From: Enoplosus armatus
Taxonomy: Eukaryota; Chordata; Actinopteri; Centrarchiformes; Enoplosidae
DNA length: 64,000 bases
Reading direction: 5' to 3'
NCBI RefSeq assembly: GCF_043641665.1
Contig: NC_092199.1
Span: forward strand, 16,734,649 to 16,798,648
Position numbers and translations under genes: made by a program. The notes under the pieces were generated by a model. It saw only the letters and a program-made list of their open reading frames with translations, ran no database searches and was not told where the DNA came from. This document shows positions 1 through 12,100 of the stretch, one piece after another; within the stretch, counting starts at the first letter, position 1, and every line of letters begins with the position of its first letter.

Positions 1-266
1 AAGGAAAAGGTTGTTCTTGTTGTCGCACCCATGCAATATACAGCATTTATTCATGACACAATACACATCACAGTAAGTGTCATGAACCCTCAGCTGACCT
101 GTATTTTATGGAACAGCTGTGGTCGTTCTCCTGGTGGCAAGATTTAATATGGGTGATGTTCAAAGACCATGAAGTTTAATGCAAAGGAGTGACCTTTTTA
201 TAATTGATTAAAGTTATCATTTGTTCATGATAAAGGAATAATTGTGACTTTCTTTTTCCTGTCCAG

Positions 267-957
267 TTATCTTTGGCTCATGGTTTGATCATGTGAAGAG
301 CTGGCTGAATGCTGAAGATAAAGAGCAGATAATGTACATCTCCTATGAAGAGATGATAATGGTGAGATTTTCAACCTTTGGAACTTTCTCCCCAAACACA
401 TCTGCGACGGCACCAATCTGTCCATGAAGTTACTCAAAACGCACCTTCACGGCAGGAATATGAGACGGCCTGTTTTTCTCTGTGGCGCAGGACCTGAAGG
501 ACTCCGTGGCCAGAATCGCTCAGTTCTTGGAGAAATCTCTGGACACTGAGGTGGTGGAGAAGATAGCGGACCGATGTTTGTTCAAGAACATGAAGCAGAA
601 CGACATGTCCAACTACTCTGCAGTTCCTCGTGAAGTCATGGACCAGACGAAGTCCGAATTTCTCCGGAAAGGTCAGTTTCAAGAGTGGATCAATAGAGCC
701 AAACGACATTTACTGGGACTGACTGCATGACTAAATGACATACTGTGTTTCTAGTGAGCAAAACCAATCATATAAAATAGGGTCACAATTTAAAATACCT
801 TTCCTTCAAATGTAACCTGACTCCTCTGTTTGCGTGTTGCGTTCCAGGGATTGCCGGAGACTGGAAAAACCAACTAACACTGGCCGAAGCGGAGCACTTT
901 GATGCAGTTTACAAGGACAAAATGAAAGATGTCAAATATAAGTTTGTGTGGGATTAA
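267..957 (+). CDS. Cytosolic sulfotransferase, last three coding exons (5' part outside window)
   Basis: Coding exons read at 267-361, 491-671 and 848-957 (TAA at 955-957), each with AG acceptor and GT donor. The first two are 95 and 181 bp, the sizes usual for these exons in vertebrate SULT genes. Cytosolic sulfotransferases transfer sulfonate from PAPS to hydroxyl or amine groups of hormones, bile alcohols and xenobiotics. Visible family motifs are the GSWFDHV stretch, ISYEEM, the NMKQNDMSNYS segment, and the C-terminal PAPS-binding signature RKGIAGDWKN, which spans the last intron. The PAPS-binding loop and catalytic histidine belong to exons left of the window, so activity cannot be judged. 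The C-terminus (VKYKFVWD) reads more like fish SULT2/SULT3/SULT6-type enzymes than SULT1, but I cannot fix the subfamily. The family call is firm; no symbol is given. Confidence 0.9.
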
Positions 958-1398
958 AAGAAACCTAATGAAAAGACTTGATGAAAGTCATTCCACCATA
1001 CCGTGACACACAGAAACCTGTAAAACCCATAAATGTTCTGAGGAGTTTTATTGTATTGTGTTACGGCCATACTGATCCTATTATCAATAACCAAGATTTA
1101 TCAGAAGTGATATCACATTCACGAGTACAGAATTACCATACTAACGCATGTTAATAACTACAGCACTGTTCATTCTGACCATTATGGCCTTTTTGTATGC
1201 TTTAGCTTTTCTATGCTATTTTAATCATCTGCCCTTCAGAAATACCTACAGAGACCATTACATGTTATGTATGTTTTATTTGCAGTCCTCATCTGTTGAT
1301 ATTGCTGTCCGTCATTTGATGTATGAATAGGGTGAGTGTGTCACATACAGTATAAAACATTGAAATCTGCAATCTGGAATAAATAAATGAACACCACG
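958..1398 (+). other. 3' UTR of the sulfotransferase with poly(A) signal
   Basis: Non-coding continuation of the last sulfotransferase exon. A tandem AATAAATAAA motif begins at 1378, so cleavage is expected about 10-25 bases downstream. Small open frames here have no family resemblance. Confidence 0.6.
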
Positions 1399-1399
1399 A

Positions 1400-4300
1400 G
1401 CGTTTGGTCAAATGGTTAAAATGGCCCATGTTTACATTTTCCTGACCATTTTATATTGAAGTGTTGATTACTAGTTATCAAACTGCTGATCGCGTCAACG
1501 ATGATAAACTGTGATCGGACAGATTGTTTTTCATTTTGACATGGACAGAGCGTATCCCTTTTCAAAAAAAGAAAGCGCTCCCCTGCACCTCCTCATGAAA
1601 ACCAATGACAGCGCTTTGCATTTAGTATTGGCCGGTCTATTTCGTCCTTCATTCATGTCACAATAAAAAAAACCAATTCAGTTATTAAAGACAAAACTCT
1701 AAGTATGTAACTTAACATGTTTCTCATTGAAGTATGACACAGTAAATGCATACAACAAAAAGAAAAACAGTGTGCATTGTATTTCACTTTATTTCGTTGT
1801 TTGATGTGTTTTAATCGAGGCATTTTAAATCTTCCATAACATTTGGCCACCAAGTGCTAAAACAAAGTTTAAACTGTTGTGATTACAATCCTGCCAAATA
1901 TTGATGTCACTCAATGCTGCATTCATGCTACCGGTGAGAAAAACCGTCAGACATATATTTTCAGTTAGAGCTCTCTGAAAGTTGTCCACTTGTCTGCAGT
2001 GAATCTTCTGTGTTTCACACTGAAAATAAAAACAGTAAATGGGTGACGCGGAGCGACTGAAATACATACCTTATTAGATTAGCTTTCTATGTCACTATAT
2101 TAACTATTGGTGATAAACATTCACAAAAAAACAGGGGGCAGAGGCAGAACGCCAAATCTCAAGAAATGAATAGCCCACCAACCAGAACGCTGGGATGAAC
2201 AAACCTTTGTGACTGAAGTGAGTGATATTTACCAGCAATTCTTATACATGAGCATTTTTCTTGAGTAGAAGGTTCGTATTTACCATCCTTGTCGTATAAC
2301 TTGAATGCAGCATGGCGTTAGCTAGGTAGCCGTCTAGCAGTTGCGAACACTATGAACACCTAATGAGTTTCGCTTCTTAATTTCGTACCATAAGGCACTT
2401 AATCGCCACAATGTTAAGTATCCGAAATGCCAATACTGTGACACTGGCCATTTTGACGCTCGTTATTGATTGACTAATGTGATTAATTTAAAGTTATATC
2501 ATAATACTGCTGGTATTATTTGCTAACGTTAGCCAGCATAGCAGGTCCGCTAGCTGGAGTAAGTGGTCCCATTGGCTCTATATTGCCATGGTTGTTTCCT
2601 TCAGCACAGAGACTGGGGATGTTTAATGAAGGCACCCGAACTGTCTGGCACAATAACAGGTCAGTCAGCCATACTTCCCCGGCTATTTCAGTTGGTGTCG
2701 CCATGGAGTTTTTAAGTATTGCTAGCACGTAACTTAGGTTAGTTGGTGTAACAGTCAGTTAGTTTGTCGGGGGCAGGTACCTGGTTGCACCCGCTCCTCC
2801 TGCCAGACAAGTTAACGTTAGTGACGTTAGTGACGTTACAGTACCGTTGCCGTCTGACAGGTGTCTCCAGCTGTCAACGTTCACTAACGTTGGCCGTGTT
2901 GAAACTCTTATCAGGTTCGTTGAAAATGCTCCTTTGACCTCCAAAATTTCCTTTGTGCCATCTTTTCTTTTCACGTTTTGCTCCAGAAGGCACATTGTTA
3001 TAACTTCCCCCCCTAGTTTTAAGTCATGCTAGCATCATGTTGTAGCTAAGTGGGGAATTCAAATGAACGTTAACGGTTAGTCAGCGTTATCAATGGAAGA
3101 GAAATGTAACTATTGAGACATGTTTTCCACATTTACATCAGAGTAAATAGTCCTGAGTGGCTGTCTGTACATGCTGTGTTTTACCTGCTAAGTACGGTCT
3201 TTCTTTTTTTTGTAATGTAACGTTAATATTGTTGAAAGCTGAGTGACAGTTCAAACAGTGTGCAAGGGAGAATACAGTCTTACAGCCAAGCAAAAGCATC
3301 ACCACCTGCTATGCTGGGTCAGTTGCCAAGTGTCATGAGCCTGAGCTGTGGGACAAAATGTCATCATCCTTGTCCTCATCATCATTTGCATTAGCCCCCC
3401 CCCCCCCCTTCTTAAGGAGGCTGAAAGGGTGCTATGTCGTCCAACATTGCTGCTGTGCTAATGTAGAGATGCAAAATGTAGAAGTTATAGGGGGGGCTCC
3501 ACTAATTTTACACGTCCAAGCCCGTACATATGTGAGAAATGTTGTATACAGCTCCAAAGGGAGGCCGCGCGAAAGTGCCTCAAGTGATGTCACTTGAGTC
3601 AGCGTAGGTTGGCTTCTGAAAGTACATGTTAGAACGTGAAACAAATCTGGGGGGGGGGGTCACCATTGCCTTTTTCCATGTACCACTGATTGCAGTAGCA
3701 CTGATTTTGCCATCTGCTCAGTTTTACTGACACTGGCAGACAGAAGGAAATGAAACAGCACAGAATGTGCAAAGAGAACTATGGCCCTGTGAACTCTTCA
3801 GTGCCTTCTAGTCATTGTTGTTAGGTGAAAAACAGGAACAGGGCGATTACCAAAAGAGGTGGGGTAGTCGATGTGCTAGCTTGTTGACATAAGTATCCAC
3901 ACAGTTATGCAGGAGTCCACAGAGCCAAAGCTGCATCTTAACCTGTGTTTCGTTTCCTTAGGTTCCTTAGTGACACACTGAATGGGCTTTAACTTGGACT
4001 TGGTTGGTTTATAAGCTGAAGCAGGAAGGTTGCTGCTTTACACACAGTGATGAGCAACTGCTGAGGGAGAGGAATTGCACATCTTGTTGTTTGAAAGAAT
4101 AGGTAAGATAGACTCACTCTGCTTACTCTTCATGCAACTTTGTGCTGCTGACTCCAGTTTGTCCACGTGCCTCTGTATATATGTTGGGAATGTTATGCAT
4201 AGGCTAATAAGCAGCACCGCTGTTTTGGCGTTTTGGTACAGTTATGTTTCTTTCTGTAATGCTCGTGGTATGGTTTGGCAAGATGAAAAGTGTAAACTAT

Positions 4301-5121
4301 TTCGACTTTTTATGGCTGTGCACAGCCATAAACACAAATGGTACATTGGGTGTGCCTCTGTTGGAAGGGAAAATGATCCACCTTTGTTATTATTGTGCTT
4401 GACTGTGTTGGCTACTTGGTTTCAAAGGGCTGTTTAATCTGGTGAAGGTGAGGGAGTTGCAGTATTGCAATTTTAGTATTTTTTCAGTATCGACAAGAAT
4501 ATTTACTAGGGCCGGGCATTGAATTACAGTACAAAGCTGTCACATATATTTGACATTGTCAAATCGAGTTAAATGTTTGGACAGGCTGTCTTATTCTTCC
4601 ATCACATATTTCAACATCTAAATCAGCAAATAAGGAGACATTGCTAATTATCGGCAGTGTTCTATTCTGTTATTGTTCAACTGTTTTTCTTGAATTCTTT
4701 CTTCTTTTTAAACATTGATACATTTAGACATTTGGCATATTTTTTTGGGGGGGATAATGACAATAGTTGGTGGCCTTAAACCTACAATAACAGATTGTTT
4801 GGCCACTTGTAAACACTGACACATTATCGCCATGCAAACTTATTGATGTGGAGCGACGCTAGGATTTGTTTAGAGGCGTGTTGTTGGCCACCTCATGTTA
4901 AAACCAAAACAATGAGTTAAAACACTAAACTAACTAAGAAACCAGTATCTCCATTTCAAACAGCACTCAGCCCTTCTATTGATAGTTGTTTCCAGTATAT
5001 AGGTATCTGCCTCTTTTTCCTCCCTCACTAACATTAAGGATCAGTCTGTGTGTGGTTTGTGTGTGTTTTAAACTGGTTAACTACTTGTTGATGGTGGTCT
5101 CTTTTTTCCCCCCTCCGATAG
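1400..5121. other. Intergenic/5' flank of the NO VEIN-like gene; no coding gene seen
   Basis: The segment separates the sulfotransferase 3' end from the first coding exon of the large gene. It is AT-rich, with scattered GCTAGC/AACGTTAGC-type words near 2300-3100, a C run at 3393-3410 and a G run near 3648. The coding exon has an acceptor (TCCGATAG, exon from 5122) only 11 bases before the ATG, so at least one noncoding 5' exon and the promoter must lie upstream, probably here. I could not place them convincingly. The open frames in this stretch show no recognisable protein. Confidence 0.5.
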
Positions 5122-5132
5122 CATAACACAAG

Positions 5133-6167
5133 ATGGAGGTGGTTCTGCAGAATATAGTGGCCATGGTGAGGCAGTACCCGGCGGGGATCCCCCTTAAAAA
5201 GCTGTCTATATTCTACAGCCAGACATACCACAAGAACCTGACTTTGTCCTCCACTGGCTTCAACTCGATGGCTAGCTTGGTAGCCTCACTGGATCAGGAT
5301 CTGGTTGTGGAGGGGGAACTGGTGTTTCACAAAACCCACCGCCGCGTGAAGCGGGCTGGACCTGGGCCATCTACAAAAGCTACAGAGGACAGCGAGAACA
5401 TGGAGGAGGTCTTGGAGAATATAGTGTACATGGTGAGGCAGCACCCGGCGGGGATCCCCCTTAAAAAGCTGTCTATATTTTACGGCCAGACATACCACGA
5501 GAACCTGACTTTGTCCTCCTTGGGCTTCGGCTCCATGGCTAGCCTGGTAGGCTCTCTGGATAGGGATATGGTTGTGGAGGGGGACCTGGTGTTTCACAAG
5601 AACCATCGACGTGAAAGCAGAGCTGGAGCTGCAGCTGGGGCGTCAGCAAAAGTAACAGAAGACGACGAGAGGATCGAGAAGGTTCTGGAAAACGTTGTGG
5701 CCATGATGAAAGAACATCCAGGCGGGATTCCTCTGAAGAAAGTGGCTATAGTCTACAGCCAGAAATACCACCACAACCTGGCCTTGGCCTCTTTGGGCTT
5801 CAAAACAATGTCCTGCCTGTTAACATCTTTGAAAGATGATCTAGTTGTGAGAGGGGAAGTGGTGTTCCATACGATCCACCAGCCTGTACCTGGGAAGTCG
5901 GCAGAGGCTACAGAGAACAGCAGGCCTGCGACGCCACAGAGAACCGAATCCCTTGTTGAGAGGAGTAGCACTCCTAGTGTTGCCATTCCACAGGTCAGCT
6001 CTCACTATGAGCCTCCCCCTCAGGCAAGATTTAACTTTTTGGGTCCTTCTTTGATTTCCATTGACTCTTCATTTCCCACCCACTGTCTTCCTGTTAAGCC
6101 ACACTTTACTGTGCCCAAGCCAGCGGAGAAATTGACCCAACAGCAGCTGTACCAGCAGGTCTTAGAG
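5133..6167 (+). other. Exon encoding three tandem LOTUS/OST-HTH-like repeats
   Basis: One 345-codon exon holds three copies of a roughly 70-residue unit starting near residues 1, 90 and 180. Each has the pattern VLxNxVxMxxxxPxGIPLKK, then Y-x-x-x-Y-H-x-N-L-x-L, then a GF-x-x-M-x-x-L segment and a VVxGxxVFH strand. This is the winged-helix layout of LOTUS (OST-HTH) domains found in TDRD5, TDRD7, Oskar and MARF1, which bind Vasa-type helicases or G-rich/G4 RNA. Copies 1 and 2 are nearly identical at DNA level as well as protein level; copy 3 has diverged. The chosen ATG at 5133 is the first in the exon and begins repeat 1 directly. The LOTUS assignment rests on motif reading, not a profile search. 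Confidence 0.7.
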
Positions 6168-9100
6168 GTCAGTTATGTAGAAAGATACTATATGTAGACC
6201 ACTGAGTATTTTTGTGTTAGCATTTCTTTCTAATGCACATCTCAGTACATTTGATGGCAAAGCAACAATTCTAATTGAAGTTATTGCTTGTTGTGACCCG
6301 GACAGCGCGTCTTTACCTTGATACAAGCCTACCATGATAGAAGGAGAGTAGACATTTCACATCGGTTAGGCATGGGGTCCACAATGCTACTGAGGCTGGC
6401 GCTAGCGTGTTAACAAAACAGGAGTTTTAGCTTGCTGTCGCTCTCTAATCCATTGAATACAACAAACGTCAGAATCTAAAATAATGCCTGTTAAATCTTA
6501 TTTGTGCAGTCCTCGAATCTGCTGCTAAAGGTCACTCAATACTTCCCGAGCCTATCTTATAGACATACATTTTTAAAAAACAGATCACGAATACAAAGTT
6601 TCATTTCAATGAGAAGGCTCAGTAATCCAAAATAACACCAGCCTTATCCCTTAACTAATGCTTGACCACAAGCCCAGGGCGTGCAAAGGGGGCGTGTCAT
6701 TTGATTGGTCCGTCAGAGTCAGGTCTGTGGAGTGACGTAAGCAGGGGAGCCGCTTGTGAATAGCCCAGTCAGCTATGGCTTTAAAGAAGACGCTTGAGAA
6801 CTGATTAGTCACTGGTTTTCTGGTGTTGGTGCCTGGCCCGCCGCTTCGAATTATTGTGAAACCCTTCGGAAAAAAACAAAAGCTTGAAATGCCTCATGTC
6901 GCAACAATTCAGCGTTTCAAAATTACGCCCAGATTACGAAAAACTGGGCACATTGGGTTGATATGGGGGTCATATCTACTGCTACTTGGCATGGTCAGTT
7001 TTGGCTGATAGAAAATCAAGGTTTTTTTGTGCCCTATCTCAATGAAAATGCATATAGTCATTACTGATGGAAACAAACCTTCAAAAGTATGAAAAGAAAT
7101 GAAGCTAATAAGTTGGATATAGTTAGGATTGTGACCTTTGACCTTTTATTGATGTGTTCCAGGTGATGAAGAAGTACCAGCTCAGTGCTCCGTCGATGGA
7201 CCAGCTCAAAACCTGCTATTTTCAGCAGTATGGTGAACAGCTTCCTCTCGCACAGTACATGTCTCTATACGACAGCTGGGAGGCATCTGGCACCAGGAAG
7301 CTGCCCACTCAATCTGAACCAACAGCAGATCCCAAGCCTGTTCTGTTGCAGACAACTGCAGGTGCCAAAAACACGACCAAGTTCAGTTTCATGCATGATA
7401 GTAAACAAAGATTGTCGCTTCTAAAACAAATGTGTGTCGCCATGTCCTCCCGCAGCCGCACAAGGTCTCGCAAGGGAGCCTGAAAATGAACAGCAGCAAC
7501 GGGACACTGTGTCCAACTTCCTCTCTGGCCCCGACTTTCCGGCGCTGGGGGCGGCGGACGCGAGCTCGACCAAAGAGAAGAAGAGCCGAATAAGGGATAC
7601 AGCCCAGAGAGAGGGCGGCGCCCCCGCCTTTAGAGATGCTTATCATGCCCAGCTGAGAGAGGTCCATGGGGCCAATATGCGGGCAATAGAGGCTGTGGAG
7701 CTCCAAGGGGGGAGGAGGGTCCTGGATCAGGACACCGTCAACAGTCTGATGGAAGATGTGATACGAGAAATCGCTGCAGAGGGAGACCTGGTCACCAAAG
7801 AGAAGGTGAGGAGGGAGAGGACACCTTTTTGTACTCAATAGGTGTTTCTTGGCGTATTACCGCCACCAACTCCACTTGGGTACCTTTTAAGTTCATGGTA
7901 ACCATGACGCTGTTAAATCTGAGAAATTGTTGCTGCTGGACAGATCTGTTCTGGGGGTCTAACATGGGCCCTTTCAGCTACTGAAAGGTGTTTCCTCCTA
8001 AAACACTACAATCCCCATCTATCCAGGTGATATCCAGGGTGTGCGAGCTGATGCAGATTCCCTCTTTGGAAGCAGGAAGGATTAGTCCCTGGACCGTTCC
8101 GGCTCTCAAAGGCCTCCAGTACATCATGAGGGAGATCAACATGTTCATAGAGGTTGGCAAACATGCGTTTGCTAATACTCAGTTTTAATCTGGATGTTTT
8201 GGTTGCTATTGAAGTATTTCTCGTTCGCTCTTTCTGTCAGTCTACTGAAGCAGTGTCATCCATCTGTACCCTGTACGAGCTGGGCCAGTCACTGGCTGGC
8301 CTGAAGGACAAGAAGCGCTACGAAGAGCTGAACCTGGGGCCCCTCTGCAAACTCCCCCTCATCCACCGGATCTTCAAGATTGACAGTAACACTAAGGACG
8401 ATGATATCCACCAGATCGAGACAATAGACATCTTAAAGGTGCGACACAATGACAGGGATTTGGTTGAGGAGACAGGTACCAAACATACCACCGAACTAAT
8501 TGGAGATTAGATTTTTGTTATTTTTTTGTAGCTGGAGTTTGAGTTTCCTGTAGCTTTAGGTATGGGGGTTCTGTCCAACTTTTTCACTTGCCCGAATGTG
8601 TCCACTCTGTCTCCACTGTTTAGCAACTTCGCCTTTTTCGGAAGAAGCAGAGCAAGGTGAAAGTAGACCTGGCTGAGTTCATGAAGTATCTGGCAGACCA
8701 CTACAACTGTGACTCCCCCTACGAGCTGGGTATCAGGATACACAGCGTCGGGCTGCCCATATCGGTAAGAGACACGACCCACTGCAGCGCTCCGCAGTTG
8801 TTTACCGACGAGCAGAGGGCAAAATGTATTCAGCAGAATGTTTTCTGCACATTTTTATTTTCACTGTTTCTGACGGCGCGATGCTTGCCTACAGGGGCAA
8901 CTAGGTAAAAAAAACAAAAAAACACCGTGACGGTGGTCTTTGCAAGTGAGACCATTGCTGAGAAAATGTACATGCAGCACACAGCTTTGTTTCACTATTC
9001 TAAATCCATAGTTTCAGCTTAGCCACTTTCTATTTCCAGTGTGTGCTGCTAGTTCACCACTGTGTGCTTTGTGGCTGCGTGCCGTCACGGTTGATCCACG

Positions 9101-12100
9101 AGTGCTGGCACACTTCAGTTTGTTGTTGGGTGTGTACTTTGGTAGAAAATAATGTTGGATATTGTGTGCAGCATATTGTATTTAATTCTCAGCTTGTTAA
9201 ACGCTCCCTCTCAGACCTTAATGAAGGTGAGTCGATGTGAGCACGCCACCATGGAGCTGGCCAGGGAGGCCATCCAGAAAGAGCTGGAGGAGGAGGCCTA
9301 CAAGCGTCTGCGGAAGATAAAGGAGAGCGTGCTGGAGCCAGTGCAAGGGGCAGGTGCCCTCCCCTCCACCGGCGGCCTGGACCTCAGGAAAAAGTACGCT
9401 ACCATGCCGGCGGCTGAGGTAGTGCTGGAAGTCTTCTCAAACGCAGAGGGGTTGTTCAATCCCAGGATGGCCAAGGTGGGTTAATGAATCCGATGCTTCC
9501 TCAGATGCATCTTGCTCAGAGGCTTTTCTTCTTTTTTTTTTCTTTCTTTTTTGGGAGCTCAGTGGTTGTGACACCCTGATCTTGTGTCTTGTGCTGCTTT
9601 AGACTGCTGGGTGATAGTTCCACTAAGCCTCCCACCATGAGCCATCACCCGGGGGTAACAAGGAGTTACAGAGCCGCTCTCCAGCTCTGAACTCATTAAC
9701 AAAATGTCAGCCTTCGCAATCTCCTAATCCCCAATGAAGGCGTAAGAAAAAAAAAGTTACTGCTAGCTGATGAATACTGGCGAGACATTAGATTCGTGGC
9801 TTAACTCATCTTGACAGCCGCCTACTTGTACATATTCTGGAATTATCTTCATCCTGGAGGATTTATCCTTCTTAACTGCAGTCTGTCACATAGTAGGCAT
9901 TTTTCATCATCATTACAATAATATTCATTATAAAACATCCAGGCCAACGTGCTAGCATGAACACCTCCGTTCATTCACCCCCCCCCATCTGTCTCCCACC
10001 ATCATCATATCCTGACATGAAAAGTTGGAAGCACACTATTGTCTCATTGTATGCATGTAGCATTAATTAGAGCTAATTAGAGACAGCACTGTGCAGCAAA
10101 GACAGGGTGGAAATGCTGAACAGGTTTCAGGTTCCGTACTTGCCGAGTTTATTAGAGCCACTCAGCTTTTAGGAAAGTCTTTTAGATTGTTTTCTAGGGT
10201 TTATTTGTGCCAGTAAACAAGGCAGAAACAAACTGGCGTATGCGTTTTACACATTTTCTCCACACCTTCCTAAATGCAAAAACTTTGTAATATGTTTACA
10301 CATTAACAAAAGAAACTCCATGTGCTCATTTTATGTCAGTACTCAATATTCAGCCGTCAAGTCGTGTCTGCGATGACCTCGTCTCTAATACATAGCTTTT
10401 GCGTCACTCTCCAATCCAGCAAGTCCAGAACTTCCTGCTGCTGGTGTCAGATAATCGACTGGCAAAGCCTCTGTTCCAGCTGGCCATCTGTGGAGGCTCC
10501 CTGGCCGTCCCACAGGACCTGGTGCCCAAAGATAAGGCGTCCAGAACCACCGAACAAACTGCAAAAGAGGACAAACCCGCCACATCCCTCCCCAGCGAAG
10601 GTATTAGTGCCGATGGAATGTTCCTGCCACATGTATAAGCTAGCCTGACAATGTCTACTAATGGTGGATCTTGGATCCACGTTAGCCTGCGATTTACAGA
10701 CATTTCTGCTCTTGTGTCTCTCAGTCAAAGTGAAGCAGTACCTTAAAGACAGCCTGTCCTCTCAGAGCTCAACCATCACTTTGGCCCACATGGCCTCTTT
10801 GGAGAAGAAGTTGACCAAACACTTTCAGGTCAAAGATTTCCTGTCTTTAGAGCAAGGCAGCTTTCTGGAGTTCCTGGTAAAACACACCCAGGTACATCCC
10901 TAAAACTTTTTTTTTATTTAACTGTTATGAGTCTGTATGAGTGTGAAATATAGATCTAAGGTCTTGAAAAGATGCCCTCATCTCGCCACAGTGGTAAGAT
11001 CAACATTTGTCTCTGGTTGTGTGCAGCTGCTGCAGGACACACTGGGGACTACCTTGATTCTGGGCAGTGGCAGCATGCAACTTGGGTGCAATGGTTTCAG
11101 ACCCAGCAGACAAGACGTGTTTGAGTTCATCAACCAGTGTGGCGACATAACCTCCACTGACCCAGATGAAGTGAGCCATTTAAAGGCACACATGTACACT
11201 TTTAAGTACTAAAACTCTTAAAATAAATGTTCCACAAGGTGACAGAAGGAAGGAACGTTAACATCCCCCTGCCTTTTATTTATTTTTTTCGTCGCCAGCT
11301 CTCCCACATTGAGTCAGGGCTGAGGTCCCACTACAGGGTCCGGGACAGTCGTGATCTGGGCTACGGCACCCTGCACATGCTGGCGGGCCTGGTCCAGCGC
11401 CAGAGAGGGCTGGCTGGAGGAGGAGGACTGAGCCAGGTCTACTACGAGTCGGCCCTGTTTGCCAAACACAGCAAGTCAAGGTTAGCAAGTGTGTTATCGG
11501 TTCCCACGTTTTTAAGCCCCAGCTAAGATAACCCTGATGACGTCCCTATGACATCATCAGGGTTATTTTTATACTTGACTGAAACTTGAAATGTGATGTG
11601 TAAGCGTCTTTTGAACAGTATTCTATTATTCCCCCACCCCCATGAACAGTGTTGAAGTCGGGTGTGAGGCAGTGGGGCACCTAGGTGAGATGTCCAAGGC
11701 ACAGGCCCTGGCCAGCCTGCTCTCCTGCCCTCTGCTGGAGGATGTAAGCGAGTGGAGCCAGTGGGAGCTGGTCTTTAAACCCCTTCATGGCTCCCTCAAA
11801 GATTTCATCGAAAGAAACACAGGTGGGAGTCAGCCACAAAGAGCTTGTGTAAGCAAATGTGCTACACCTCTTTCTGTACAGTGAAAGCTTAATTCATCTT
11901 ACAAAACTCTTTTAATTTCCTTACAACGCAGATAACACGGGCCTGGCAGCGTTGGAGGTGACGCCAGGCTTGCTGCTCAGGATCACCACACACACAGGAG
12001 ACAAGCACTTCTCCAGCGCTGCCATGACCCTGGACCCCGTCGGCACAGCTGGCCACCTTGTGTCCATGGTGGTGGGCGATGGCGTCGTCAACGCTCCCAC

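Noticed and set aside
4075..4437. 120-codon plus-strand frame upstream of the NO VEIN-like gene
   Set aside because: No recognisable motif, AT-rich with no strong start context; treated as chance.
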